From positions 124,001 to 188,000 of the forward strand of contig NZ_JAELXS010000001.1 of NCBI RefSeq assembly GCF_016427505.1: DNA of 64,000 nucleotides. The letters are read 5' to 3'. The position numbers were made by a program, and so were the translations under genes. The notes beneath the pieces are model-generated. The model did no database searches. It worked only from the letters and a program-made list of their open reading frames with translations, and was not told where the DNA came from. This DNA comes from Sphingomonas mollis (GTDB lineage: Bacteria; Pseudomonadota; Alphaproteobacteria; Sphingomonadales; Sphingomonadaceae). Positions 8,060 through 22,406 of the stretch are shown here, piece by piece (within the stretch, counting starts at the first letter, position 1; every line of letters starts with the position of its first letter).

Positions 8060-8347
8060 ATGAACTTTCGTCCGTTGCACGACCGCGTTCTCGTCCGCCG
8101 CGTTGAGGCAGAGGAGAAGACGGCCGGTGGGATCATCATCCCCGACACCGCCAAGGAAAAGCCGCAGGAAGGCGAAGTCGTCGCCGCCGGCACCGGCGCC
8201 CGCAGCGAGTCCGGCGAGGTCCACCCGCTCGAGGTGAAGGCCGGCGACCGCGTGCTGTTCGGCAAGTGGTCCGGCACCGAGGTCAAGGTCGATGGCGAAG
8301 ACCTGCTCATCATGAAGGAAAGCGACATCCTCGGGATCGTCGGCTGA
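8060..8347 (+). CDS. groS: Co-chaperonin GroES
   Basis: This 95-residue co-chaperonin forms the heptameric lid of the GroEL folding chamber. The start [16 protein letters not shown] is typical, and the mobile loop that docks on GroEL is [13 protein letters not shown] (residues 23-35). The C-terminal strand [18 protein letters not shown] ending is also standard. An in-frame extension upstream to 7994 overlaps CIRCE and is not coding; AAGAGG precedes the chosen ATG. groL follows 85 bases downstream in the same operon, which is controlled by CIRCE. Confidence 0.97.
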   Translation: MNFRPLHDRVLVRRVEAEEKTAGGIIIPDTAKEKPQEGEVVAAGTGARSESGEVHPLEVKAGDRVLFGKWSGTEVKVDGEDLLIMKESDILGIVG

Positions 8348-8393
8348 CCTGCCGGTCGCTCCCCGCGCGCGCATCCGCGCGTGAAGGGTGTGA

Positions 8394-10079
<1,686 letters not shown>

Positions 10080-10086
10080 TTTCGGA

Positions 10087-10109
10087 CGGGGCCAGCGGTG
10101 CTGGCCCCG
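10087..10109 (+). terminator. GC-rich hairpin after groL
   Basis: CGGGGCCAGC and GCTGGCCCCG form a perfect 10-bp stem with a three-base loop, eight bases past the groL stop. No U-run follows, so it may act as a 3'-end stabiliser while termination occurs at the second hairpin. Confidence 0.55.
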
Positions 10110-10202
10110 ACACGAAATCGGAAGCGGCCGGCCGGTCGGCATTGCCGATCCGGTTCGACGTCCAGCGCGGGCTTTGACCGCGCCACCTGACCGACAAAGC
10201 AC

Positions 10203-10238
10203 AGAGCCGGCGGAGCGATCCGCCGGCTCTTTGTTTGT
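10203..10238 (+). terminator. Intrinsic terminator of the groSL operon
   Basis: The 12-bp stem AGAGCCGGCGGA/TCCGCCGGCTCT (10203-10230) with loop GCGA is followed by TTGTTTGTT. This is a textbook terminator. Confidence 0.85.
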
Positions 10239-10264
10239 TGGAGGGCTCATGATAGCATCCGGTT

Positions 10265-10828
10265 ATGCGCCAGGACCCGTTCTACGAGCCGATCACGGTC
10301 GAACAGTTCCTCGACATCGATTTCCCGAGCGATCGGAAATACGAGTTGGTCGACGGCGTGATCCGGATGATGACCGGCGGCACGCCCGCGCATTCGCGGG
10401 TGGCCGGCAATATTTTCGGTTATCTGTACGTCAAACTGCGAGGCTCGGGCTGCCGGCCCTATAATTCCGACATGGGCGTTCGCGTCACGGATACCGATAT
10501 CCGCTATCCCGACGTCAGCGTCTATTGCGGTAACCCGGCGAGCGTGGAGCGAGAGGAAGAGCGGCTGTTCACCGACCCGGTCGTGCTGTTCGAGGTTTTG
10601 TCCGCCTCGACGGTCCGTATCGATGAAGGGGAAAAACTGGCGCAATACCGGGCACTGCCGTCGGTCGATACGATCGTCTTCGTCGATCCGCAGAACGAAA
10701 CCAGCCGCGTCGTCCAGCGGCTCGGCCCCGCTTCCTGGCGCGACGATCTCTTCGCGCAGCCGCATGATGTCGATCTGCCGGCGCTGGGCCTGTCGATCCC
10801 CCATGCCGAGATATTCGCCCGCGACTGA
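10265..10828 (+). CDS. Uma2-family (DUF820) putative restriction-endonuclease-like protein
   Basis: This is a 187-residue protein of the Uma2/DUF820 family, which has a PD-(D/E)xK nuclease fold. The family pattern is intact: YELVDG (26-31), Asp83 in YPDVSV, Glu110 and Ser113 in FEVLS, and Lys124 in EGEKLAQY. Family members are abundant in cyanobacteria and some alphaproteobacteria; their biological role is not established, and they are not normally part of a restriction system. It is monocistronic here, directly behind the groSL terminator, with no methylase or transposase beside it. Confidence 0.82.
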   Translation: MRQDPFYEPITVEQFLDIDFPSDRKYELVDGVIRMMTGGTPAHSRVAGNIFGYLYVKLRGSGCRPYNSDMGVRVTDTDIRYPDVSVYCGNPASVEREEERLFTDPVVLFEVLSASTVRIDEGEKLAQYRALPSVDTIVFVDPQNETSRVVQRLGPASWRDDLFAQPHDVDLPALGLSIPHAEIFARD

Positions 10829-10848
10829 TCCCGGCCGCGGGCGAAGGA

Positions 10849-11898
10849 TCACCGTTTCATCGCCTCGATCAGCTTCTTGATCTCCTGACTGCGGCCACGC
10901 GGCAGGATCAGGACGTCGTTACCGCTCGCCACGACGATCAGGTCGCTGACGCCGACCATCGCGATGCGGATGCCGTCGGAGCGAACCAGGCAATGACTGG
11001 TGTCGAGCGCGATCACCTCGCCGCCATGGGCGTTGCCATCGGCATCCAGATCGCTGATCGCATGCAGCGCATCCCAGCTGCCGACGTCGTTCCAGCCCAT
11101 CTGGACGGGGACGACCGCGACGCGCTCCGCCTTCTCCATCACCGCGTAATCGATCGAATCGGCGGGTGATGCGGCGAAGGCGGCGGCATCGGGATACAGG
11201 CGCAGGCCATCGTGACGGGCACCGGCGATCGACGCCTGCACGGCGGTCAGCATCGCCGGCGCGAAGGCGGCCAGCGCGCCCAGATACATGTCGGCGCGGA
11301 ACAGGAAGATGCCGCCGTTCCAGGCATGGCCACCGGCGGCCAGCATCGCCTCCGCCCGGTCGAGCGGCGGCTTTTCGACGAAACGCGCCACGCGGTGAAC
11401 GCCGGGTGCGATCTGTTCCCCGGTCTGGATCCAGCCATAGCCGATCTCGGGCGCATCGGGTTCGATGCCGAACGTGACGAGCCAGCCGTCGTTGACCAGC
11501 GGCAGCGCCGCCTTGATCGCGGCATGGAAGGCCGGGATGTCGGCGATGACATGATCCGACGGCATCACCAGCAACGCCGCTTCGGGATCGGGGGCGGCGA
11601 GGGCAGCCAGCGCGATCGCGGGGGCGGTGTTGCGGCCGGCAGGCTCCAGGATGATCGCCTGCGGTGTCACGCCGACGGCGGCGAGCTGCGTCTCCACCTC
11701 TTCGGCATGCTGGGCGTTAGCCACCACGACGGGGTCGGCGAACCGGTCGCCGGTCGCGCGCTGGACCGTCAGTTGCAGCATCGTCTCGTCGGCGGTGAGC
11801 GGCAGGAATTGCTTGGGCCGTTCGGGCCGGGACATCGGCCAAAGGCGGGTGCCCGACCCACCGGACAGGATAACGGGAACGATGGTATTGGCGGTCAT
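10849..11898 (-). CDS. manC: Mannose-1-phosphate guanylyltransferase
   Basis: This is a 349-residue nucleotidyltransferase making GDP-mannose from mannose-1-phosphate and GTP, the precursor for mannose- and fucose-containing polysaccharides. The signature GGSGTRLWPMSRPERPKQF is at residues 13-31 and the FVEKP motif lies near the middle. It lacks the cupin-like phosphomannose isomerase domain of bifunctional AlgA/XanB, so it is the monofunctional type. An AGGAGG site precedes the ATG. It is divergent from prsK, a regulator of extracellular polysaccharide and PEP-CTERM genes, which suggests a role in exopolysaccharide supply. The glycosyltransferase/GH130 pair at 59-62 kb is another potential user of its product. 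Confidence 0.93.
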   Translation of the reverse strand: MTANTIVPVILSGGSGTRLWPMSRPERPKQFLPLTADETMLQLTVQRATGDRFADPVVVANAQHAEEVETQLAAVGVTPQAIILEPAGRNTAPAIALAALAAPDPEAALLVMPSDHVIADIPAFHAAIKAALPLVNDGWLVTFGIEPDAPEIGYGWIQTGEQIAPGVHRVARFVEKPPLDRAEAMLAAGGHAWNGGIFLFRADMYLGALAAFAPAMLTAVQASIAGARHDGLRLYPDAAAFAASPADSIDYAVMEKAERVAVVPVQMGWNDVGSWDALHAISDLDADGNAHGGEVIALDTSHCLVRSDGIRIAMVGVSDLIVVASGNDVLILPRGRSQEIKKLIEAMKR

Positions 11899-12045
11899 GG
11901 GTCCTCCTGAAGCCCTTCCTATACACGGAAGGCGGCATTGCCCAACGTGGCCGTCCGCATTTCGCTGCGTTCAGGCTTTATTGGTGTTTTGCTGGCACTG
12001 CGCCTGTCGGCATTCCTTACAATGCAGGCGATCGATGGCGGGACG

Positions 12046-14093
12046 ATGACGGCAATCCTGATCCTTTGGGGTCACGCGCTGGCGGCCTTGCTGTTCGGCG
12101 CGCTGGGGCTGGCCGAATGGCGGCGCGGCGTGACCGATCGCTGGTCGGGGCGGGCGTTCGTCGCGGCGCTGGCGCTGACCGCGCTGTGGGCGCTGGCGGT
12201 GGCCGGGATCGATTCCCGCGACGTGAGTACACATCTGGCCGAGGCGGCGCGCAACATCGCCTGGTTGTGCCTGATGGCGGCATCGGTGAAGCGGGCGCGG
12301 GCGGGGCATGTGCCGCTGGCGGCGCTCTATGCCGTGGTGATGCTGGTGACGGCCGCGGCAGGCATGGTGGCGCTGCTGGAGCGGGCGCCGTTCGACGGCG
12401 ACATGCTGATCGCGCTGGCCATCGCCCGGCATATGCTGCGGATGATGGCGATCGCGGGGGCGCTGTTGCTGCTAAGCCATGTGGCGCAGGCGACGGAGGC
12501 GGCGCGATCGGGCGCACGGCGTCTGTTCGTGCTGGCGCTGGCGGTGATGTGGGGGCTGGACCTGGGCGTCGCGGTGATGGCGTTCGTCCATCCCGGCTGG
12601 ACGGGCATGCTGGTGGTGGTGCGCGGGCCGGTGATGGCGGCGGTGGCGCTGTTGCTCGCGGCCTCGACGACGCAGAGCGGGGCGGCTCCGGCGACCGTGT
12701 CGCGGACGGTGGCGATGCAGTTGCTCGTGGTCGCGGCGCTGCTGCTGTATGCGGGCGCGACCGCGCTGGCGGCCAATCTGGCGGGCGCGATCGCCGGCGG
12801 GCAGGCGCGGGCGGCGCAGACGGCGATCGTGTTCGGCGCGACGGCGGCGTTGCTGGCGCTGGTATCGACGCCGTGGCTGCGGGCGTGGATGCGGGTGAAG
12901 GTTGCCAAGCACCTGTTCAGCCATCGCTATGACTATCGTATCGAATGGCAGCGCTTCACCGCGACGCTGGGGGTGCCGGGCGATGGCGCGGCGCCGCTGG
13001 GAACGCGGATCGTGAAGGCGGTGGCGGATTTGACCGACTCGCCGGCGGGGCTGTTGCTGGTGGCCGATGGTGGCGGGCTGGCACCGGCGGCGGGATGGCG
13101 CTGGGCGGATGGCGGGCAGGCGATGGAGGCGGGGTTCGCCCAACATCTGGCGAGCACGGGGCGGATCGTTTCGCTGGACGAGGCGCGGGTTGAGACGGGT
13201 GAAACGACGATGCTGCCGGCTTGGCTGATGACGGATCGAGATGCCTGGGCGGTGGTGCCGTTGATCCATGGCGACGACTTGGCCGGCGCGATCGTGCTGG
13301 CCCGGCCGCCGGTCGACCGGTCGCTGGACTGGGAGGACTTCGACCTGTTGCGCGTCGCGGGGCGGCAGGCGGCGAGCTATCTGGCGGAGGACCGGGCGCA
13401 TGCGGCGTTGGCGGATGCGCGGCGGTTCGACGAGTTCAACCGGCGCTTCGCGTTCCTGATGCACGATATCAAGAATGTCGCGAGCCAGCTGACGCTGGTG
13501 GCGCGCAATGCCGAGCGGCATGCCGACAATCCGGATTTTCGCGCCGACATGGTGGTGACGCTGCGTGATTCGGCGGCGCGGATGACGACGTTGCTGGCCC
13601 GGCTGGGGCAGCATGACGGTGCGCGGCCGGAGGCGACGCAGCCGGTCGACGCGGTGGCGCTGGTGCGGCGGATCGCGGCGAACTGGCGGGCCAAGCATCG
13701 GATCGATGTCGTCGGCGAGGGACCGGCGATAGTGGTGGCGCAGCCCGGTCGGCTGGAACAGGCGCTGTGCCATCTGGTGCAGAACGCGGTCGAGGCGAGT
13801 GCGGCGGGGGCGGCGGTGACGATCGCGGTGCAGCGGGACGATCGCGGCGGGGTGGCGATCGAGGTGATCGATACCGGGTGCGGCATGGCGCCGGGCTTTG
13901 TCCGCGATCAGCTGTTCCGGCCGTTCGCCTCGTCCAAGCCGGACGGGTTCGGGATCGGTGCCTATGAAGCGCGGCAATTGGTGCGGGCGATGGGCGGGGA
14001 GATGGATGTGGAGAGCCGTGAGGAGGAAGGCACGCGCTTTCGCATCCGCTTGCCGATCGCTGGCGATGCAGCCGCGGCGATGGAGCAGGCGGC

Positions 14094-14097
<4 letters not shown>
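12046..14097 (+). CDS. prsK: PrsK-type membrane sensor histidine kinase (XrtA/PEP-CTERM system)
   Basis: This is a kinase of about 683 residues. It has a long N-terminal membrane region (about seven to nine helices, residues 1-290), a GAF-like sensor domain (about 300-440), then the kinase core with the diagnostic HDIKN phosphoacceptor motif (His473), the N-box region LVQNAVEAS, the G1 box DTGCGMA and the late box DGFGIGAYEARQLV. This layout matches PrsK of PEP-CTERM/exosortase systems. The frame opens at 11938, but the ATG at 12046 gives the family N-terminus (TAILILWGHALAALLFG). It overlaps prsR by four bases (GTGA). The upstream signal is unknown. Confidence 0.88.
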
Positions 14098-15452
<1,355 letters not shown>

Positions 15453-15490
15453 TGCTTGCACTGGCCGCGAGGCGCTTCCAAGGGGGCGGC

Positions 15491-16306
15491 ATGGACCCGC
15501 TGGAACGTATCGCCGCGGCGCTGGAGCGCCTGTCGCCGCCCGCCCCGCCTGCCGCCAATCCTCGTGCGCATCCGGCCTATCGCTGGACCGGCGAGACGCT
15601 GGCGGCGACGCGGGGCTTCGCGCCGTTGCCGCTCGACCGGCTGATCGGGATCGACCGGCAGAAGACGGCGCTGGTGCGGAACCTGACGCGGCTGGCGGCG
15701 GGCCATGCGGCGCAGGACGTGTTGTTGTGGGGTGCGCGCGGCACGGGCAAATCGGCGCTTGTGAAGAGCGCGGTGGCGGCGGTTCAGGCTGCCGATGGAC
15801 AAGAGGGCGGCGGCGATCTGGCATTGGTCGAGGTGACGGCGCTAGACCGGTTGCCGGCGTTGTTCGCGGCGCTGGCGCCGGTGTCGCGGGGCTTTGCGCT
15901 GTTCGTCGACGATCTGGGCGTGGATGAACCCGCCGAGGCGCGGGCGCTGCGATCGATGCTGGAGGGCGGGGCGGAGCCGCGACCGGCGAATGCGCGGTTG
16001 CTGGTGACCGCGAACCGCCGCCATTTGATGCCGCGTGACATCGCCGAACAGGACAGCGCGATCAATCTGCGTGACTCGGTTGACGATCATCTGGCGCTGG
16101 CGGACCGGTTTGGGCTGAGCCTGGGGTTCCATGCGCTGGATCAGGACGGGTATCTGGCGATCGTCGGTCGCTATGCCGAGGTGCATGGGTTGCCGTTCGA
16201 TCCGGTCGAGGCGGTGCGGTGGGCGACGCAGCGGGGCAGCCGGTCGGGGCGGGTGGCGTGGCAATATGTGGTTGATGTGGCGGGGCGTGAGGGGCGTTCG
16301 GTATGA
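15491..16306 (+). CDS. DUF815-family AAA+ ATPase
   Basis: This is a 271-residue ATPase of the DUF815 family. Walker A is GARGTGKS (81-88), Walker B lies in ALFVDDLG, and a sensor Asn/Arg follows in LLVTANRRHLMP. The C-terminal part (VRWATQRGSRSGRVAWQYV) is the family's lid region. The frame is open from 15452, but AAGGGGGCGGC immediately precedes the ATG at 15491. Family members are cytoplasmic, and no activity has been firmly assigned that I know of. It follows prsR by 38 bases and may be the third gene of that operon, though in sphingomonads it more often reads as an independent housekeeping gene. Confidence 0.85.
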   Translation: MDPLERIAAALERLSPPAPPAANPRAHPAYRWTGETLAATRGFAPLPLDRLIGIDRQKTALVRNLTRLAAGHAAQDVLLWGARGTGKSALVKSAVAAVQAADGQEGGGDLALVEVTALDRLPALFAALAPVSRGFALFVDDLGVDEPAEARALRSMLEGGAEPRPANARLLVTANRRHLMPRDIAEQDSAINLRDSVDDHLALADRFGLSLGFHALDQDGYLAIVGRYAEVHGLPFDPVEAVRWATQRGSRSGRVAWQYVVDVAGREGRSV

Positions 16307-16327
16307 CGTTAAATGACGTCAGCTCGA

Positions 16328-16440
16328 TCCGTTCGTGCCGGGCAGCGCGGCAAGGGGTGTGTCGAGGCTCTTTTCCGAGCGCCAACCTGTCCTTCGATAC
16401 GGGTCCTCGGCTACGCTCGGCCCCTACTCTGGACGAACGG
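16328..16440. repeat. Intergenic inverted repeat, TCCTTCGATACGGG family, copy 1
   Basis: It begins with GATCCGTTCGTGCC and ends with CCCCTACTCTGGACGAACGG, the same right arm as the copy at 37.5 kb (AACCTGTCCTTCGATACGGG ... CCCTACTCTGGACGAACGG). The left arm is degenerate. Confidence 0.75.
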
Positions 16441-16664
16441 TGGGGGGTGGGATCGATACGAAATCATCCCGTGTCAGCGGGCGGAAAGTCCCGAAAGTCA
16501 TACCTGCCATCGCGCGCGATCGTGCGCGCCTGTGTGCGGGCGCGAGGGGTGGCCGGAGTTTAATCGGGGGTGAGAAAGAGCAGTGGTTTGGAGGTAACTT
16601 AGGTCGGGGGTTGTAGGACAGCGGTTTTTCGATCTGTTTCGCCTCTACGATCCGGTTCGCTCGC

Positions 16665-16720
16665 GGCGATCCCCCTCCACCGGCTTTGCCGGTCCCCCTC
16701 CCCGTGCCGGGGAGGATTTT
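16665..16720. repeat. Double hairpin element at the ABC-F 3' end
   Basis: Two adjacent small stems, ACCGGC-TTT-GCCGGT and CTCCCC-GTGCC-GGGGAG, lie just past the stop of the minus-strand ABC-F gene. It could end that transcript, though no U-run follows. It resembles the CCCCTCCC-type palindrome found inside ileS. Confidence 0.55.
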
Positions 16721-16723
16721 AGG

Positions 16724-18517
<1,794 letters not shown>

Positions 18518-18662
18518 GGTCCGCCACGTAAGCGGCGCGGGTCGTCGCGGCAACCTTTGGGGTGCAGTGCGGCATATTTGCCACGGCTTTGCGTAACCGA
18601 ACCATATCGGGACGGGATGCATTCACAGCGCGTTCAATGCCCTCTAGCTATCGCCCCTGTCC

Positions 18663-18968
18663 ATGATGCGTTCCACCATCCCCGCGATACTGGCCGCCCT
18701 GTCGGTCGCATCGACGCCCGGTCCGGCCGGGGCGCAGAAGCGTGGCGACCAGATGCAGGCGTATCAGGCGCGCAAGCAGGGCAAGCTGCTGCCCCTCCCC
18801 GAGATCGAGCGGCGCGTGGTGCCGCAGATGAACGGCGCCGAATATCTGGGTTTCGATTTCGATGGCGGCAGCGGCGTCTATACGCTGAAATTCCTGCGCG
18901 ACGGGACGGTGATCTGGGTCGATGTGGATGGCCGGTCGGGACAGGTGATCGGCCGCACCGGGCGGTGA
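18663..18968 (+). CDS. Small secreted PepSY-like protein
   Basis: This protein of about 101 residues has a signal peptide (MMRSTIPAILAALSVASTPGPAGA) and a mature part of about 77 residues. The C-terminal half, YTLKFLRDGTVIWVDVDGRSGQVIG, has the beta-hairpin pattern of PepSY domains (a substrate strand followed by VDVDGRSG). It lies upstream of a PhoP/PhoQ-like two-component system in the same direction, an arrangement seen with FeuP/FeuQ-type systems, where a small PepSY protein modulates the kinase. The link here is inferred from position and fold only, because a 300-bp repeat-filled gap separates them. Confidence 0.7.
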   Translation: MMRSTIPAILAALSVASTPGPAGAQKRGDQMQAYQARKQGKLLPLPEIERRVVPQMNGAEYLGFDFDGGSGVYTLKFLRDGTVIWVDVDGRSGQVIGRTGR

Positions 18969-19268
18969 TTGGCGCGGGGGTTTAGCCCTTCTTTCCCGCT
19001 TGATCGCGTCAACGCTGTTCCCCGGCGGAGGCCGGGGTCCAGTTGGGTAAAGGTCGTGATGAATTACGACGGCCATCGCAACTGGGCCCCGGCCTCCGCC
19101 GGGGAGCAGACTGGTTTGGCCCATCTATTGCCTGCACAAACAGGTCCCGCCTGCGCGGGAATGACGATAGGGACACGATTCCGTTAAGCCCCCCGACAGC
19201 GACGTTTCCGTAACCGCCGGCACCGTGGTAGCGGATGCGGGCCGTTTCGTTAGAGGACTGGAGAGAAG
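18969..19268. other. Intergenic gap with inverted repeat
   Basis: The gap holds the CCCCGGCGGAGG inverted repeat (19018-19105) and a partial related element, GGTCCCGCCTGCGCGGGAATGACG, near 19142-19164. The last 70 bases carry the leader and ribosome site (GGAGAGAAG) of the response regulator. Confidence 0.65.
19018..19105. repeat. CCCCGGCGGAGGCCGGGG inverted repeat, copy 1
   Basis: The arms 19018-19045 and 19079-19105 read TTCCCCGGCGGAGGCCGGGGTCCAGTTG, with one or two mismatches. The loop contains an inner GTCGT/ACGAC stem. The same element with perfect arms is at 44029-44130. Confidence 0.85.
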
Positions 19269-19934
19269 ATGCGCGTCTTGATCGTCGAGGACGAGCCCAA
19301 TCTGGGCCAGCAGTTGAAGAATACGCTGGAAGGCGCCGGCTATGCCATCGACCTCGCCACCGATGGCGAGGAGGGGCATTATCTGGGTTCCACCGAGAGT
19401 TACGATGCGATCGTGCTCGATCTGGGCCTGCCGGAGATCGACGGGCTGACGGTGCTCGACCGCTGGCGCAAGGAGGGGCGGACCGCACCGGTCCTGGTGC
19501 TGACCGCGCGCGACAGCTGGTCGGACAAGGTCGCCGGGCTGGATGCGGGCGCGGACGATTATGTCGCCAAGCCGTTCCAGACCGAGGAGCTGATCGCCCG
19601 CCTGCGCGCGCTGATCCGCCGTGCATCGGGCAATGCGTCGTCCGAACTGACCGCCGGCGACGTGCGGCTCGACACGCGGTCGGGCAAGGTGACCAAGGCC
19701 GGCGAGGCGGTGAAGCTGACCGCGCAGGAATACAAGCTGCTCAGCTATCTGCTCCATCACAAGGGCAAGGTCGTCAGCCGGACCGAGTTGATCGAGCATA
19801 TCTACGATCAGGATTTCGACCGCGATTCGAACACGATCGAGGTGTTCGTGACGCGTATCCGCAAGAAGCTGGGCCAGGATGTCATCACGACCATCCGTGG
19901 TCTGGGCTATAGCCTGGAAGATCCGGACGCCTGA
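19269..19934 (+). CDS. OmpR/PhoP-family response regulator
   Basis: This is a 221-residue two-component regulator. The receiver domain (1-120) has the acidic pocket Glu7/Asp8, phosphoacceptor Asp51 (IVLDLGLP), the Thr of LVLTAR and the Lys of YVAKPF. A winged-helix DNA-binding domain of the OmpR class follows (about 125-220; LTAQEYKLLSYLLHHKGKVVSR and DSNTIEVFVTRIRKKLG). GGAGAGAAG precedes the ATG. It resembles PhoP/FeuP of alphaproteobacteria. The histidine kinase gene starts seven bases after its stop. Confidence 0.93.
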   Translation: MRVLIVEDEPNLGQQLKNTLEGAGYAIDLATDGEEGHYLGSTESYDAIVLDLGLPEIDGLTVLDRWRKEGRTAPVLVLTARDSWSDKVAGLDAGADDYVAKPFQTEELIARLRALIRRASGNASSELTAGDVRLDTRSGKVTKAGEAVKLTAQEYKLLSYLLHHKGKVVSRTELIEHIYDQDFDRDSNTIEVFVTRIRKKLGQDVITTIRGLGYSLEDPDA

Positions 19935-19941
19935 GCCGGTC

Positions 19942-21312
19942 ATGAGCGAGCCGCTTCCCGAACAGCGGGTGCGACCGAAGGCGACGGGATCGCTGTCGCG
20001 ACGGATGATCCTGATCGCGGCGGCGTGGATCGTCGTGCTGCTGGCGGGCGGCGGCTTTGCGCTCGACCGGGTGCTGGCGTCGGCGGTGACGCGCAACTTC
20101 GACGACCAGCTGGAATATGTGATGACCGCGCTGATCGTGTCGGCGGAAATCGATTCCGGCGGCGAGGTGATGTTCACGCGCGAGGCGGCGGACCAGCGGT
20201 TTCTGGAGCCGAATTCCGGGTTGTACTGGCAGGTCGGTGCGCAGGGGCGGGAGGCGTTTCCGTCGCGGTCGCTGTGGGACCGGCGGCTGGCGTACGGCAC
20301 GCCGCACAGCGACCGGGGGGTGCACAGTTATGACAGCGCGCAGTTCGGCACCGAGAAGCTGCGCATCGTCGAGCGCGACGTGAAGCTGCCGGGATCGCCG
20401 GTACGCTGGCGGTTTCAGGTGGCGCAGAGCCGCGAGGGGCTGGATTCGCAGATCACGGTGCTCCGGCGGACGCTGGTGCGGTCGTTCGCGCTGCTGGCGC
20501 TGGGGCTGATCGCGATGGCGGCGTTGCAGACCTTTTATGGGCTATGGCCGCTGAGGAAGGTGCGGGCCGAGATCGCGCGGATGCGGGCGGGTCAGTCGGC
20601 GCGGGTGTCGGATGCGATGCCGCTGGAAGTGCAGCCGATGGTCGAGGAACTGAACGCGCTGATCGAACATAACGAGCGGCAGGCGGAAGAGGCGCGGCGG
20701 CATGCGGGCAATCTGGCGCATGCGCTGAAGACGCCGCTGACGGTCATCATGAACGCCGCGACCGCGCAGGCCGACGACCTCGCCGATACGGTGATCCGCG
20801 AGGCGCGGACGATGCGGCGACAGGTCGATCACCATCTGGCGCGTGCGCGCGCAGTCGGCCGGCGCGGATCGGCGCACAGCCGGGCGGAGGTGTGGCCGAG
20901 CGTGGAATCGGTCGAACGCGCGGTCGCCCGCCTGTACCGCCATGTCCGCATCGACGTGGCGGGGCCGAAAGACCTGTCGGTGCATGTCGAGCGGCAGGAT
21001 CTGGACGAGATGCTCGGCAACCTGATCGAGAATGCCGCGAAATATGGCGGCGGCAGCGTGTTCGTGACGGTGGTGGCGGAGGCGGGCTTCGTGGAACTGC
21101 TGGTCGAGGACGACGGCACCGGCATCCCCGAGGAGGACCGCATCCGCATCTTCGATCGCGGCGTACGGCTGGACACGGGGAAGCCGGGCACGGGGCTGGG
21201 CCTCGCGATCGTGCGCGACGTCGCCGAGATCTACGAGGGTACGGTGTCGCTGGAGGAGAGCGAGGATCTGGGCGGGTTGATGGTCAGGCTGCGCTTGCCC
21301 GCGGCGGGGTGA
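19942..21312 (+). CDS. PhoQ/FeuQ-like sensor histidine kinase
   Basis: This is a 456-residue inner-membrane kinase. A first transmembrane helix (about 23-41) and a second (about 178-197) bracket a periplasmic sensor region of about 135 residues; a HAMP-like linker follows. The H-box is NLAHALKTPLTVI with His260, the N-box NLIENAAKYG, and the G-boxes DDGTGIPEED and GTGLGLAIV. The ALKTPL H-box is characteristic of the PhoQ group. The frame opens upstream at 19879, inside the regulator, but the ATG at 19942 directly follows the regulator stop. It forms a two-gene operon with the regulator. PhoQ relatives sense divalent cations or envelope stress; the signal here is unknown. Confidence 0.92.
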   Translation: MSEPLPEQRVRPKATGSLSRRMILIAAAWIVVLLAGGGFALDRVLASAVTRNFDDQLEYVMTALIVSAEIDSGGEVMFTREAADQRFLEPNSGLYWQVGAQGREAFPSRSLWDRRLAYGTPHSDRGVHSYDSAQFGTEKLRIVERDVKLPGSPVRWRFQVAQSREGLDSQITVLRRTLVRSFALLALGLIAMAALQTFYGLWPLRKVRAEIARMRAGQSARVSDAMPLEVQPMVEELNALIEHNERQAEEARRHAGNLAHALKTPLTVIMNAATAQADDLADTVIREARTMRRQVDHHLARARAVGRRGSAHSRAEVWPSVESVERAVARLYRHVRIDVAGPKDLSVHVERQDLDEMLGNLIENAAKYGGGSVFVTVVAEAGFVELLVEDDGTGIPEEDRIRIFDRGVRLDTGKPGTGLGLAIVRDVAEIYEGTVSLEESEDLGGLMVRLRLPAAG

Positions 21313-21319
21313 CAGCGGG

Positions 21320-22318
21320 TCAGGCGGCCACCTTCATTTCGCGCGCGGCGTCGGCGGTGATCGACAGGCTGCGCTTGCGGGCGTCGTGATCGTAGATCGC
21401 GCTCGTCACCATGATCTCGTCGACCTGCGTACGCTTCATGAAGGCGGCAAGGGCGTTCGCGACCTTTGCGGGGCCGCCGATGGCCGAACAGGACAGGACC
21501 TGATCGAGGACGGCATTGCCTTGCGCGCCGAGCGATTCGCGATAACCGGCGACGGGCGGGGGTAGCTGGCGCGGGTTGCCGGTGCGCAGCGCCACGAACG
21601 CCTGTTGCTGCGAGGTGGCGAGCAGTTCCGCCTCCGCATCGGTGTCGGCGGCGAAGACGTTAAAGCCGGCCATCGCGTAGGGGCGGTCGAGCTGCGCCGA
21701 GGGGCGGAAATGGCGGCGGTACATGTCGAGCGCCTGATCCAGCGCGTCGGGCGCGAAATGCGAGGCGAAGGCGTAGGGCAAGCCGAACTGCGCCGCGACC
21801 TGCGCGCCGTACAGGCTGGAGCCGAGAATCCACAGGTCGGGCTTGGCACCCGCGCCGGGGGTGGCGACGATGCCGGTCTGGCCGTCATTCGCAAAATAGC
21901 TCTGCAGTTCCAGCACGTCCTGCGGGAAGGCGTTGGGATCGCTGTCGAGCGTGCGGCGCATCGCGCGGGCGACGCGCTGGTCGCTGCCGGGCGCGCGGCC
22001 GAGGCCGAGATCGATGCGGCCGGGAAAGAGGGCGTCGAGCGTGCCGAACTGTTCGGCGATCACCAGCGGTGCGTGGTTGGGCAGCATGATACCGCCGGCA
22101 CCGATGCGGATGGTGCGGGTCGCGGCGCCGATATGCGCGATGACGACGGCGGTCGCGGCCGATGCGATGCCGGCCATGCCGTGATGCTCGGCAACCCAAT
22201 AGCGGCTGTATCCGAGGGTTTCGGCATGGACGGCGAGATCGGCGGCGCGGGTCAGCGCCTGCGGGATGGTGCCGCCTTCGACGACGGGAACGAGATCGAG
22301 AAAGGAGAGGTTGGGCAT
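21320..22318 (-). CDS. LLM-class flavin-dependent oxidoreductase
   Basis: This is a 332-residue enzyme of the bacterial luciferase-like superfamily (TIM barrel, FMN- or F420-dependent). The sub-group with N-terminus [14 protein letters not shown] and the motif YWVAEHHGM matches the MsnO8-like members, which are FMN-type. [14 protein letters not shown] and [15 protein letters not shown] are further family signatures. The substrate cannot be predicted. The frame extends upstream to 22507, but that extension translates a CGCGGAG repeat, and the ATG at 22318 is preceded by a conserved start context. It converges tail to tail with the kinase gene, seven bases apart. Confidence 0.87.
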   Translation of the reverse strand: MPNLSFLDLVPVVEGGTIPQALTRAADLAVHAETLGYSRYWVAEHHGMAGIASAATAVVIAHIGAATRTIRIGAGGIMLPNHAPLVIAEQFGTLDALFPGRIDLGLGRAPGSDQRVARAMRRTLDSDPNAFPQDVLELQSYFANDGQTGIVATPGAGAKPDLWILGSSLYGAQVAAQFGLPYAFASHFAPDALDQALDMYRRHFRPSAQLDRPYAMAGFNVFAADTDAEAELLATSQQQAFVALRTGNPRQLPPPVAGYRESLGAQGNAVLDQVLSCSAIGGPAKVANALAAFMKRTQVDEIMVTSAIYDHDARKRSLSITADAAREMKVAA

Positions 22319-22406
22319 GGGGCGAAGATGGGGAGGGATGCTGCTGAGTTCCAGTCGGGGATGGGGGCTATCACCTTTGGCATGTGGCTTGGCGGAGACC
22401 TGAATT

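Larger units (their letters stand above)
16307..16723. other. Gene-free gap holding repeat elements
   Basis: This 417-bp gap between convergent genes contains a TCCTTCGATACGGG-type inverted repeat (16328-16440) and a cluster of small hairpins (16665-16720). Short frames opened here are repeat translations. I see no gene. Confidence 0.7.

Noticed and set aside
10265..10828. Uma2 protein as part of a restriction-modification or transposon system
   Set aside because: No methylase, transposase or inverted ends are adjacent; Uma2 genes are commonly solitary.
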